The position numbers and the translations under genes were made by a program. The notes beneath the pieces are model-generated. The model searched no databases. It was not told the DNA's origin and saw only the letters and a list, made by a program, of their open reading frames with translations. This document shows, piece after piece, positions 37,362-45,411 of a stretch of 64,000 bases of DNA. The number at the start of each line of letters is the position of its first letter. Positions within the stretch are counted from its first letter, which is position 1. The DNA is taken from positions 46,396 to 110,395 of the IMG/VR virus record IMGVR_UViG_3300028394_002801. The stretch is one strand, 5' to 3'. The DNA comes from a virus.

Positions 37362-39773
37362 TTAAATTTTTATATTACCTTTTATATAAATATCATTTAA
37401 TAGTTTATTTGTGTTTGGTAAATTCAATAATGATAAGAATAATACTCTATATGTTCCTGATGGTATTGCTGCACCTGATGTTACTGTGACATTCTGTGAT
37501 GCAATTGAATCTGGAATTCCTTGGTCTGAATAATCTGTTCCACAAGGTGTAGAACCTGCATTTATAAACATATTGGTCATTGTATTACCAACCCCATCAA
37601 TAGGTATCCATATTGAGTAAAAGTATTTTATATCTGTGTTTATTTGGCTTGCACCCACTCTAATTGTTTCAAATGTATATTGATTTTGTGGGCATCCAAA
37701 TGAATCTTCTGAATAACTACTTGTTTGCTTTATTGCCCCACTCAAGAATATTGGTGGATATTTATAATTCCCTATATTGCTTGTAAATGCTGGATAATGG
37801 GCATATGCATTCATATTGTTTGAATAATTATCTTCATCTGGAACGCCATAGAATTGGTAGCCACCCCAAGTTGCAAGACTTTCATTTAACATATAATTCT
37901 CCAAAGTAACACCATCATCAAATGTTTGAGGTTCAGCAAATATATAAGCATAATATGCTCTTGCAGATGGGGTTGGGGTTATGTTTGGTGGTATTGGTTG
38001 GGCATCAGGGTTGAATGGATCAATTAATGAATATCTTGTTTTTAATAGATTAAAATTATGTCTTATTTGCCCAGCATTTAAAGGTTCAATATACATCCTA
38101 AATGCACTTAAATCACCCACCAAACTGCCACCAAATTCTTTTTCAAGAATAATATTTGTTGTTAATCCTAAATATGGTGTGTTATTTAATATATCTGTTG
38201 TTGATAGTTCTGGGTCTTGTATTAACTCATTGCTTGTGCAAGATGATAATGTTAAAGAATCCTTTAACCCTTGTGTTCCCCCACCTATGGAAATATTGAA
38301 AGGAACACCAATTTGCCTTTCTTTTAGAGTATTTAATGGTCTTGGGATAATTTCCTCAAAATTATCAATAATGAAGAATATTTTACCATTTATGTATATT
38401 CTTAAATTTCCATTTCTATAATTTTTTGTATTAATCCATGATTGGTCAAAGTTAACCACTTCAATTGAAGTATTTGTTTCTCCGCTTGTTTTTGGTAGTA
38501 TTAATTCAACACTTCTATCAGTTGTTGTTGCGGTATATTGACTAGATATTAATAAACCTAACCCTCCAAGTTCGTTTAAATCACAATTTTCAATTAATCT
38601 ATCTCTAACAAATACTGCATCAATCTGAACCCAATTTTCATTTTGAATATAAGTTGTATTTTTGAATTGGTCAAATATTCCTTTTGTTGAACACCATTGA
38701 TTTATTGTTGCTCCTGATGTTTCACAAGTTCCAGTTAGTGTATATGTTTTTACACAAACTATTGGATTTCCTGAATCACCGCTTAATTGGATTGATAGGG
38801 CATTTGAAACAGAATCATATAAGGGATTTGGTTCTGTGAATATGACATCTTTATCATAATTTGTCACCCCAGTTATGGGATAAACCTTATTGCAAGTTGA
38901 TGCTGAATAGGTGGATGCTGAATAAGTTGGATTACAATTGCAAGTATCCAAACAAGTAAGTCCTGATGTTGGTCTTGTATAATCACTATATGATATTGGA
39001 TGACCATCAGCAAAATGATAAAACTTATTTTCAGCCCTTGCTCCAAGATAGAAGAATGTTCCTTTATTTTTTGGATATCTAACATTCAAACCATTTGTGT
39101 CACCTGTCCATCTATATTTAATTAAAAACTCTGCTGTCCAACCAAGTTCAACTCTTTCTGGGAATATTTCATAATTATATCCAAATATTTTATAAAATCC
39201 TTGGTAAAACCCACCATTCAATTCTGCATATCTTCCAATATTTTGTTGTGTTTTACCTGTTAAATTATATGTATAACTATTGTCATTATAAATCCTATTT
39301 GTTGATGTGGTGATACCTGATATTGGATGTAACTTTAATCTTCTATCATACTTTAATCTATTATATTTATCTACTGAATTTGTGTATAATCCAGTATTAA
39401 TTTGAATGGTTTCACCTGAAAAATTTAAAGTTAATCCATTGTCAATTCCTGTTAGTCCAACATCACATATTGAAAATCTATTTTGATATGTATTTGCTGT
39501 TAAATTATAATTTTCTGGATTATAATAATTTTTTGAAATAATAATATCATTACTAAAAACTCCACAATTTATACAAATTGATGTTTCTGAATTATTTAAA
39601 TCAAAATTGAATGGCATTCTATTGCCATCATCTTCAGCAATTAACTTGGATGAGAATACAGTTTCTGTATCATAATTCAACTCATCTGATGTCAAACTTA
39701 TATCAATAATCTCATTCACAGGTCTAAACCCAATCTTATTGAAATTATACTGACTAATATTTTGATAACTCAT
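37362..39773 (-). CDS. Large virion structural protein (tail/fibre anchor)
   Basis: 803 residues, beta-rich, Asn/Thr-rich, and 2 nt upstream of the collagen-like fibre gene. Segments include MSYQNISQYNFNKIGFRPVN, WTAEFLIKYRWTGDTNGLNV, a Cys-rich LTCLDTCNCNPTYSAST stretch at about 270-290, NENWVQIDAVFVRDRLIE and YRNGNLRIYINGKIFFII. The ING-x-x-F and FLIKYRW strands recall jelly-roll lectin (LamG-like) folds. A glycan-binding or fibre-anchoring virion protein is the best guess. The gene is divergent from the 39814 operon with a short intergenic gap. No catalytic motif was seen. Confidence 0.6.
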   Translation of the reverse strand: MSYQNISQYNFNKIGFRPVNEIIDISLTSDELNYDTETVFSSKLIAEDDGNRMPFNFDLNNSETSICINCGVFSNDIIISKNYYNPENYNLTANTYQNRFSICDVGLTGIDNGLTLNFSGETIQINTGLYTNSVDKYNRLKYDRRLKLHPISGITTSTNRIYNDNSYTYNLTGKTQQNIGRYAELNGGFYQGFYKIFGYNYEIFPERVELGWTAEFLIKYRWTGDTNGLNVRYPKNKGTFFYLGARAENKFYHFADGHPISYSDYTRPTSGLTCLDTCNCNPTYSASTYSASTCNKVYPITGVTNYDKDVIFTEPNPLYDSVSNALSIQLSGDSGNPIVCVKTYTLTGTCETSGATINQWCSTKGIFDQFKNTTYIQNENWVQIDAVFVRDRLIENCDLNELGGLGLLISSQYTATTTDRSVELILPKTSGETNTSIEVVNFDQSWINTKNYRNGNLRIYINGKIFFIIDNFEEIIPRPLNTLKERQIGVPFNISIGGGTQGLKDSLTLSSCTSNELIQDPELSTTDILNNTPYLGLTTNIILEKEFGGSLVGDLSAFRMYIEPLNAGQIRHNFNLLKTRYSLIDPFNPDAQPIPPNITPTPSARAYYAYIFAEPQTFDDGVTLENYMLNESLATWGGYQFYGVPDEDNYSNNMNAYAHYPAFTSNIGNYKYPPIFLSGAIKQTSSYSEDSFGCPQNQYTFETIRVGASQINTDIKYFYSIWIPIDGVGNTMTNMFINAGSTPCGTDYSDQGIPDSIASQNVTVTSGAAIPSGTYRVLFLSLLNLPNTNKLLNDIYIKGNIKI

Positions 39774-39813
39774 TTATAATTATATTACGATAAATAGTAT
39801 TTAATTGATATTT

Positions 39814-40623
39814 ATGATAAAAAGTAAAATGATAAATATTAACGAAGAATATTTTAATTCACCATATTATTTTTTAATTAGAGAAAAGATTGATAAATAT
39901 TCATTATATTTCTCAATAAGCAATACATTATCAGAAGCAAGAGATAATGATGAAGTAATTCACTTTGATAAAAAAAATATTAAAAAAGTAAAAAACCATT
40001 TAAACAAAATGGTTAAGGGGAAGAAACCCACAACAAAAAAGAAGTTGAAGAAAGAACTTGAAGAATTGGTTGGGGATGATGGGTCAATGCTAACATCAAA
40101 AGTTCCAATTCTAAATAATACCCAGCATACACATAGAACAATGGACCAGATTGTTCCAGCAACAAGGCAAACAAATGACCCTGTTACTCGTGGATACAGA
40201 ACTTATTATGGTGAAAGTATTGAGGATGAGATATCTGAAGTTGATTTATCTGGGGCATTTGGCTATGAGGAAACAAAGAATATGGATGGCAAGAAGACCT
40301 ATAAACACCTTGTGGATAAACTTGGTATTGAACCTGATGAGGCAAAGCAAAGAACAAAAGAATTTGGCAAGGATCCATATGGAAAAATCACAAAAAAGAA
40401 AAAGAAGGGGTCAATTGATAAGATGACCTTATCTGAATTTAAAAAAGGAAGCATCTTAAAGATGGTGGAGGATTTACTTGTAAATAAGGGAAATGATAAT
40501 GATATTCAAATATCAAAGGATGTTAATCCAATTGTCAAAAAAAACATTAAAATGTTAAAAACCCAAGCAGAAAAGAATGGATTATCCTTAAATGATTTAA
40601 TAAAAATGTTAAAAAGTGAATAG
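39814..40623 (+). CDS. Hypothetical protein, Lys-rich
   Basis: About 269 residues. I prefer the ATG at 39814; an in-frame TTG at 39805 is possible and another ATG exists at 39829. The first third is helical and very Lys-rich (KKVKNHLNKMVKGKKPTTKK). It is followed by TQHTHRTMDQIVPATRQTND, which is reminiscent of small head or packaging-associated proteins, and a basic C-terminal half. No family was recognised. It begins a run of five small tightly linked genes of unknown or weakly known function ending at the terminator at 42393. Confidence 0.55.
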   Translation: MIKSKMININEEYFNSPYYFLIREKIDKYSLYFSISNTLSEARDNDEVIHFDKKNIKKVKNHLNKMVKGKKPTTKKKLKKELEELVGDDGSMLTSKVPILNNTQHTHRTMDQIVPATRQTNDPVTRGYRTYYGESIEDEISEVDLSGAFGYEETKNMDGKKTYKHLVDKLGIEPDEAKQRTKEFGKDPYGKITKKKKKGSIDKMTLSEFKKGSILKMVEDLLVNKGNDNDIQISKDVNPIVKKNIKMLKTQAEKNGLSLNDLIKMLKSE

Positions 40624-41086
40624 TGAACTATATGGCAAACCCATTCCATTTCCAGATGATATGAAACAACACTTGACAATGTGCATGAGTTCAGTTGGTT
40701 CAATCCCCCAAGATAGTGAGGGGTATAAGAGGAATAAGGAATTGCAAATGAAAAATACCATAACCTATACACAGATGAAAAGAATTAAGAATTATTTTGA
40801 TAATTATAAAGGTGATTATAAAGATTCAGAATTTATTTTAAATGGGGGGCTTAAAATGAAATATTGGGTTGACCAAACATTAAACCAAATGCGGGCAAAT
40901 ATAAAGATGACCAAAACAAATAGAGCAAATGCAGGGGAAACAAACCAATTCATTGGTGATCATGAAAAAGATGATACAAATGTTAGACCATCACAAACGC
41001 ATAAGAAAACATCAGAAAGACATGCCACATCCATTCCAAAAATAACTGAGGAAATAAACAAAATAAAAATGTTAATAAAATATTAA
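40616..41086 (+). CDS. Hypothetical protein, 156 residues (GTG start)
   Basis: GTG at 40616 overlaps the end of the upstream gene by 8 nt; a later ATG at 40661 is possible. The sequence contains YGKPIPFPDDMKQHLTMCMS, a helical KRIKNYFDNYKGDYKDSEFI and a polar basic C-terminus with TNVRPSQTHKKTSERH. No family was recognised. Its compact, charged, helical build could suit a scaffold or core protein, but nothing decisive is visible. Confidence 0.5.
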   Translation: MNSELYGKPIPFPDDMKQHLTMCMSSVGSIPQDSEGYKRNKELQMKNTITYTQMKRIKNYFDNYKGDYKDSEFILNGGLKMKYWVDQTLNQMRANIKMTKTNRANAGETNQFIGDHEKDDTNVRPSQTHKKTSERHATSIPKITEEINKIKMLIKY

Positions 41087-41090
41087 AACT

Positions 41091-41387
41091 ATGGGAGTTG
41101 AAACATCAATTGATTTAAGTCAAAATATTGAGAATAATTTGACCAAATATGCTGAAGAGCAAAGGGCAAAATTATTGCCAAAAAATGAATATAAGGATAC
41201 AACATTTGAATATTCACAAATAAATCCAAATGCGCTTGGTGATGGAGATGCCAAGGGTAGGGGGAATGGAGTTTTTCTTGATACCTTTACTCCAACAATT
41301 GGAACGCAACAAGATATTGTTGAACGAAAAAATGAATTGAAAATAAACAAATGGAAAAATACCAATCAATATCCAGATTTTAAATAG
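41091..41387 (+). CDS. Hypothetical protein, 98 residues
   Basis: A small polar protein with an N-terminal ETSIDLSQNIENNLTKYAEE helix, then NPNALGDGDAKGRGNGVFLD and a C-terminal charged helix. No family was recognised. It lies 4 nt after the previous gene and 2 nt before the WYL-like gene. Confidence 0.5.
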   Translation: MGVETSIDLSQNIENNLTKYAEEQRAKLLPKNEYKDTTFEYSQINPNALGDGDAKGRGNGVFLDTFTPTIGTQQDIVERKNELKINKWKNTNQYPDFK

Positions 41388-41389
41388 AC

Positions 41390-41791
41390 ATGAAATTAAC
41401 AACAACGTTAAAATCTTTATTAACAGAAATTGCATCAATTGAATCTATTGCATCTGCAATAAGGGGCAAACAAGTCTGCGTTATTTACTATGAAGGGGAT
41501 GAACCTGGGGGTAAAGGATTAAGACTAATTGAACCTGTTTGTCTTGGCACAACCAAGGGTGGGAATAGAGCAGTTAGGGCTTATGATATTGAGGGTGCAT
41601 CGCATACAGGATATTTGGGGAAACAAATTCTGCCTGGTTGGAGGATATTTAGATTGGATAAAATATTGTCATTAAATCCATCAGGTGAAGTATTTACAAA
41701 TCCAAGAGAAGGATTTAATGTTAATGGGGATAAAACTTTCAGAGGTGGTGTATGCCTAGTGAAAGCAGAATTTAATACAGAAACAACATAA
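41390..41791 (+). CDS. WYL-domain-like protein
   Basis: 133 residues. After a short N-terminal helix comes AIRGKQVCVIYYEGDEPGGK, then RLIEPVCLGTTKGGNRAVRA and PGWRIFRLDKILSLN. This strand order, with the I-x-Y start, the EPV-x-LG turn and the GWR-x-F-x-LDKI end, is that of WYL domains. In cellular regulators they bind nucleic acids or nucleotides, for example in CRISPR and defence control. Here the domain stands alone without a helix-turn-helix. It may be a regulator, or a structural variant used in the virion. The fold call is from pattern only. Confidence 0.58.
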   Translation: MKLTTTLKSLLTEIASIESIASAIRGKQVCVIYYEGDEPGGKGLRLIEPVCLGTTKGGNRAVRAYDIEGASHTGYLGKQILPGWRIFRLDKILSLNPSGEVFTNPREGFNVNGDKTFRGGVCLVKAEFNTETT

Positions 41792-41794
41792 TAT

Positions 41795-42370
41795 ATGGAA
41801 AGCAATTTAATGCAAAAACTAGTAAAATCCAAAGCAATAATGGATAAGCACAATACAATGGGTAGGGGAAATGCATCACCTATGCCACCAATGGAGGGTC
41901 AAAATTTTGACATCCCAAATGCAAGGTATAATATTCCTGATGATATTTTGGCTGAAAATGAAATGACAGCGCCTGTTATGCCAATGAGAGTGCCAGAAAC
42001 ACCATCAACAGAAGCCATTAAGAAATCAAAACTTCCAGATGAGATTAAAAGGATTATGATTGAACACCCAATTGCACAATCAGCACCACAAAGTTCAATA
42101 AATATTTTATCTGATAGCATGATTGCAAAGGCAACTCAATTGATGGGCAATAAACCAAAGCAAACTATGGTTGAACAAAAGCAAATAATAAATGCTCCAA
42201 TAGATGCAGAATACATTAAAAAAATTGTAAAAGAAACAGTTAAATCCACAATTAAAGAAATGGGTCTAATAACTGAAAGCACAGAGAAATCAGATGAGTT
42301 CTTCCAGTTTAGAGTTGGTTCACATATTTTTGAAGGGAAAATACAAAAGATTAAAAAAATTAAGAGTTAA
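41795..42370 (+). CDS. Hypothetical protein, 191 residues, disordered N-terminus
   Basis: The first 90 residues are Met/Pro-rich and probably disordered (MGRGNASPMPPMEGQNFDIP and PVMPMRVPETPSTEAIKKSK). The C-terminal part has a predicted coiled coil, DAEYIKKIVKETVKSTIKEM, and a beta end FQFRVGSHIFEGKIQKIKKI. The order of disorder, coiled coil and short globular end would suit a capsid scaffold or an assembly chaperone, but no family is recognised. It is the last gene before the terminator. Confidence 0.5.
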   Translation: MESNLMQKLVKSKAIMDKHNTMGRGNASPMPPMEGQNFDIPNARYNIPDDILAENEMTAPVMPMRVPETPSTEAIKKSKLPDEIKRIMIEHPIAQSAPQSSINILSDSMIAKATQLMGNKPKQTMVEQKQIINAPIDAEYIKKIVKETVKSTIKEMGLITESTEKSDEFFQFRVGSHIFEGKIQKIKKIKS

Positions 42371-42392
42371 TTAACTAATTTTTTTTATTCTT

Positions 42393-42432
42393 AAAAAGCA
42401 ATATGCAATTTCTGCATATTGCTTTTTTTTTT
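42393..42432 (+). terminator. Strong intrinsic terminator
   Basis: A 15-bp perfect stem (42393-42407 and 42413-42427) with a 5-nt loop and a 3' run of ten T. It ends the 39814-42370 operon and precedes the first glycosyltransferase of the right block by about 40 nt. Confidence 0.92.
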
Positions 42433-42468
42433 AATTTTATATACTATAATTAAATATAAAATATAAAA

Positions 42469-43689
42469 ATGAGTAAAAAGATAAAAGTATTAGTTATACC
42501 ATCTGATAGGTCAGGTGTTTCTAAATTCCGGTCTATTGACCCCCACCTTTTCCTACAATCAGAATACCCTGTTGATTTTCATGTGGATATTAATTACGAG
42601 CCACCAATGGATGATATGAATTTCTGGAAGGATTATGAAATTGTTGCATTCCATAGAAGTATTGGGCATGATTTTGATAAGGCAAAGAATCTTATACTTA
42701 CATTAAATAAAATGGGTATTATCACAGTTTGTGATATTGATGACTATTGGATGCCAACAAAAGACCATCCAATACATGAGATTATAAAAATCCATAAGAT
42801 AAATGAAAAGATTATTGAAAATTTAAAGGCGGCAACTTATGTAACTACAACAACAAGGATATATGCAGATTTGATAAGAAAGTATAATAAGAATGTTTTT
42901 GTTTTTCCAAATGCAATCAATCCAAAGGAAGCACAATTTAATGAACCAACATTGGAATCTGATAGGGTTAGAGTTGGTTGGTTAGGTGGATCAAGTCATT
43001 TGGCGGATCTTAATTTATTGGACAAATCATTTAGTTCATTAACAAAATATTCAAATAAATTACAATTTGTATTATGTGGATTTGATACTAGGGGTTCTGT
43101 TACTGAAATAAATGCTGATACAAAAGAACAAAAAAAGAGAAACATAAAACCAGAAGAAACTGTATGGGCAAGGTATGAGGAAATATTTACCCAAAAATAT
43201 TCCATAATAAGTGAGGATTATAAGAAATATTTGCTTAAATTTGTGCAAGAACCTTATGATAATGAAAATAATGAGGCTTATGTTAGAGCATGGACAAAAC
43301 CCGTTACAACATATGCAAAGAATTATTCAAAATTTGACATATCTTTGGCACCAATAAAGAATCATATTTTTAATGAAATGAAGTCCCAATTAAAAGTAAT
43401 TGAGGCTGGCTTTTATAAAAAAGCAATAATTGCTTCAAACTTTGGCCCTTATACTATTGATTTGAAACATGGATTAGATAAAGGCACTTTTGTAAAGGGA
43501 GGAAATGCTTTGCTTGTTGATTCTGATAGGAATGGGGTTGATTGGGCAAAGTATATTGAAAAGTTAATGAAAAATCCCAACCTGGTAAAAGACCTTGGAG
43601 AAAACTTATATGAAACAGTAAAGGATACATATTCATTAATTACTGTAACAAAAAATAGAGCAGCATTTTATAAGTCACTAATTAAATAA
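42469..43689 (+). CDS. Glycosyltransferase, GT4-like (GT-B fold)
   Basis: 406 residues. The start KVLVIPSDRSGVSKFRSIDP, the switch VRVGWLGGSSHLADLNLLDK between the two domains, and the C-terminal FDISLAPIKNHIFNEMKSQL with LKVIEAGFYKKAIIASNFGP are the usual GT-B elements; the last is the E-x7-E-like donor-binding segment. The protein probably transfers a nucleotide-activated sugar to a growing glycan. It starts a new rightward transcription unit just after a terminator and is 7 nt upstream of the exonuclease gene. Confidence 0.82.
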   Translation: MSKKIKVLVIPSDRSGVSKFRSIDPHLFLQSEYPVDFHVDINYEPPMDDMNFWKDYEIVAFHRSIGHDFDKAKNLILTLNKMGIITVCDIDDYWMPTKDHPIHEIIKIHKINEKIIENLKAATYVTTTTRIYADLIRKYNKNVFVFPNAINPKEAQFNEPTLESDRVRVGWLGGSSHLADLNLLDKSFSSLTKYSNKLQFVLCGFDTRGSVTEINADTKEQKKRNIKPEETVWARYEEIFTQKYSIISEDYKKYLLKFVQEPYDNENNEAYVRAWTKPVTTYAKNYSKFDISLAPIKNHIFNEMKSQLKVIEAGFYKKAIIASNFGPYTIDLKHGLDKGTFVKGGNALLVDSDRNGVDWAKYIEKLMKNPNLVKDLGENLYETVKDTYSLITVTKNRAAFYKSLIK

Positions 43690-43696
43690 CTACAAC

Positions 43697-44398
43697 ATGA
43701 TAAATGTACCTTTAAACAAAATTTTATTCCTTGACATCGAAACTGTTGGTTGTGAAGCCAGTTTTGATGCTTTAAAAACAAACAAACCTGAATTAGCCTT
43801 TCAGTTTGAAAATTATTATGATTGGTTTGAAAAAAGATTTCCAGAGGATGGTGCAGATGGTTTTGATTCTATGTTTCATAATCGTTCAGCCCTTGTTCCT
43901 GAATTCCTAAAAATTGCTTGTGTTTCTCTGGCATTTGTTAATGATGATGGGACAATTAAAATGCAATCATTTTCTGGAAAGGACGAATTGGACATTCTTA
44001 AAAAAACCCAAAAAGTTTTGCAAAAAGTAGGTTCTCTAAATTATTTCCTTTGTGGGCATAATGTTAAGGGATTTGATATCCCAGTATTGGCAAAAAGAAT
44101 GATGATTAATGGATTGCTACCACCAAAGATTCTACCAAGTTTTGATACAAAGCCTTGGGAAGTTAAAGCAATTGATACAAAAGATATTTGGCAGTATGGG
44201 CAATTTGGTTCAATTGCATCGTTGGAATTGATGTGCGTTAGTCTTGGTATAGAATCATCAAAGAATATGGATGTTACCGGTAATAAGGTGCATGATGCAT
44301 ATTGGAATGATGATAATATTGATGGGATTACCAAGTATTGTGAGAGAGATGTTGAAGTATTAATTGATGTCATTAAAAAATTAATTGAATTAAAATGA
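43697..44398 (+). CDS. 3'-5' exonuclease, PolB-associated type
   Basis: 233 residues. DEDD-type motifs: FLDIETVG (D13, E15), CGHNVKGFDIPVLAKRM and YCERDVEVLIDVI. This is the predicted PolB-associated exonuclease family (DNA_pol_B_exo2, PF10108). Such enzymes may proofread or process DNA ends. The phage polymerase at 19414 already has its own exonuclease domain, so this is a separate activity. It overlaps the next gene by 4 nt (ATGA). Confidence 0.85.
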   Translation: MINVPLNKILFLDIETVGCEASFDALKTNKPELAFQFENYYDWFEKRFPEDGADGFDSMFHNRSALVPEFLKIACVSLAFVNDDGTIKMQSFSGKDELDILKKTQKVLQKVGSLNYFLCGHNVKGFDIPVLAKRMMINGLLPPKILPSFDTKPWEVKAIDTKDIWQYGQFGSIASLELMCVSLGIESSKNMDVTGNKVHDAYWNDDNIDGITKYCERDVEVLIDVIKKLIELK

Positions 44399-44784
44399 GA
44401 ATTTGGGTAAATGGTTGCTTTGACGTATTGCATATTGGGCATATATCATTACTTGAATATGCCAAAACACTTGGACATGTACTTGTTGGTATTGACTCTG
44501 ATGAAAGGGTTAAACAATTAAAAGGTGATGATAGGCCAATAAATTCTGTTGATGATAGGATTAAGATGTTAAAATCTTTGAAATTTGTGGATGATGTTTG
44601 TGTGTTTGACACAGATACAGAGTTAAACGACATTTTATACCTATACCAACCAGATGTTATTGTGATTGGTGATGAATATAAGTCAAAGACTATAATTGGT
44701 TCAGAACATGCAAAAAGAATTGATTTTTTTGAAAAAAAGTATGATATTAGTACAACTAAAATTTTAAATAATAAAAACAAATAA
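44395..44784 (+). CDS. Cytidylyltransferase-like nucleotidyltransferase (HldE C-domain type)
   Basis: 129 residues. The N-terminus RIWVNGCFDVLHIGHISLLE contains the HIGH nucleotide-binding motif of the cytidylyltransferase superfamily. The later VGIDSDERVKQLKGDDRPIN and VIVIGDEYKSKTIIGSEHAK match the adenylyltransferase half of heptose-phosphate enzymes (RfaE/HldE C-domain). It probably activates a sugar phosphate for the glycosyltransferases nearby. The size fits the single domain. The sugar could be heptose or a related one. Confidence 0.82.
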   Translation: MRIWVNGCFDVLHIGHISLLEYAKTLGHVLVGIDSDERVKQLKGDDRPINSVDDRIKMLKSLKFVDDVCVFDTDTELNDILYLYQPDVIVIGDEYKSKTIIGSEHAKRIDFFEKKYDISTTKILNNKNK

Positions 44785-44785
44785 A

Positions 44786-45400
44786 ATGGAAATTAGAGAA
44801 GATTATAGCCAAGAAGAGCTAGAAAACCTAAAGCAATATCTTGATAATACAGATGATGATCAAGATATTGATGATGCAGATATGCAAACATTCATTCAAA
44901 ATATGTTTGGAATGTCAATGGAAGAGTATTCTGGTGCTATTGAGGATGCAATGAAATCCAAAACACTTGGTTATAAGAAAGTTTCACCTGATGCAGTTGA
45001 TCCTAAATATAACTATGAGAAAGATTCAGGATTTGATTTGCACTCCATTGAAGACCTTACCTTACCTGGCTTGTCAAGGGCTATGGTTGGCACAGGATTG
45101 TCTTTTGACATCCCTGATGGATATGAGATACAAATTAGGCCAAAGAGTGGTTTAGCAATCAATTATGGGATTACAGTTTTAAACACACCCTCCACAATTG
45201 ATGGTGGATATACTGGGGAAGTTAAGGTAATTCTTGTTAATACATCAAGAGAAACTTACAAGGTTAAAAAAGGTATGAAGATTGCACAAGCTGTATTATG
45301 TCCAGTACAGCAAGGCAAATATGTTAATTTTGAAAATTTGGATGAATTACCCCAAACAGATAGGGGGGATAATGGTTTTGGTTCAACAGGACTTATTTAA
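44786..45400 (+). CDS. dut: dUTP diphosphatase (dUTPase)
   Basis: 204 residues. All five trimeric dUTPase motifs are present: 1 DSGFDLHS (D80), 2 RPKSGLA (R118), 3 NTPSTIDGGYTGEV (from N133), 4 AQAVLCPV (A168) and 5 RGDNGFGSTG (R193). The enzyme hydrolyses dUTP to dUMP, keeping uracil out of phage DNA and feeding dTMP synthesis. An acidic N-terminal extension of about 65 residues (many Asp and Glu) is not part of the usual enzyme. It lies 1 nt after the previous gene. Confidence 0.95.
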   Translation: MEIREDYSQEELENLKQYLDNTDDDQDIDDADMQTFIQNMFGMSMEEYSGAIEDAMKSKTLGYKKVSPDAVDPKYNYEKDSGFDLHSIEDLTLPGLSRAMVGTGLSFDIPDGYEIQIRPKSGLAINYGITVLNTPSTIDGGYTGEVKVILVNTSRETYKVKKGMKIAQAVLCPVQQGKYVNFENLDELPQTDRGDNGFGSTGLI

Positions 45401-45411
45401 TACAAAAAAAT

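Noticed and set aside
34141-39773. Diversity-generating retroelement at the fibre genes
   Set aside because: No reverse transcriptase gene or template repeat was seen in the window.
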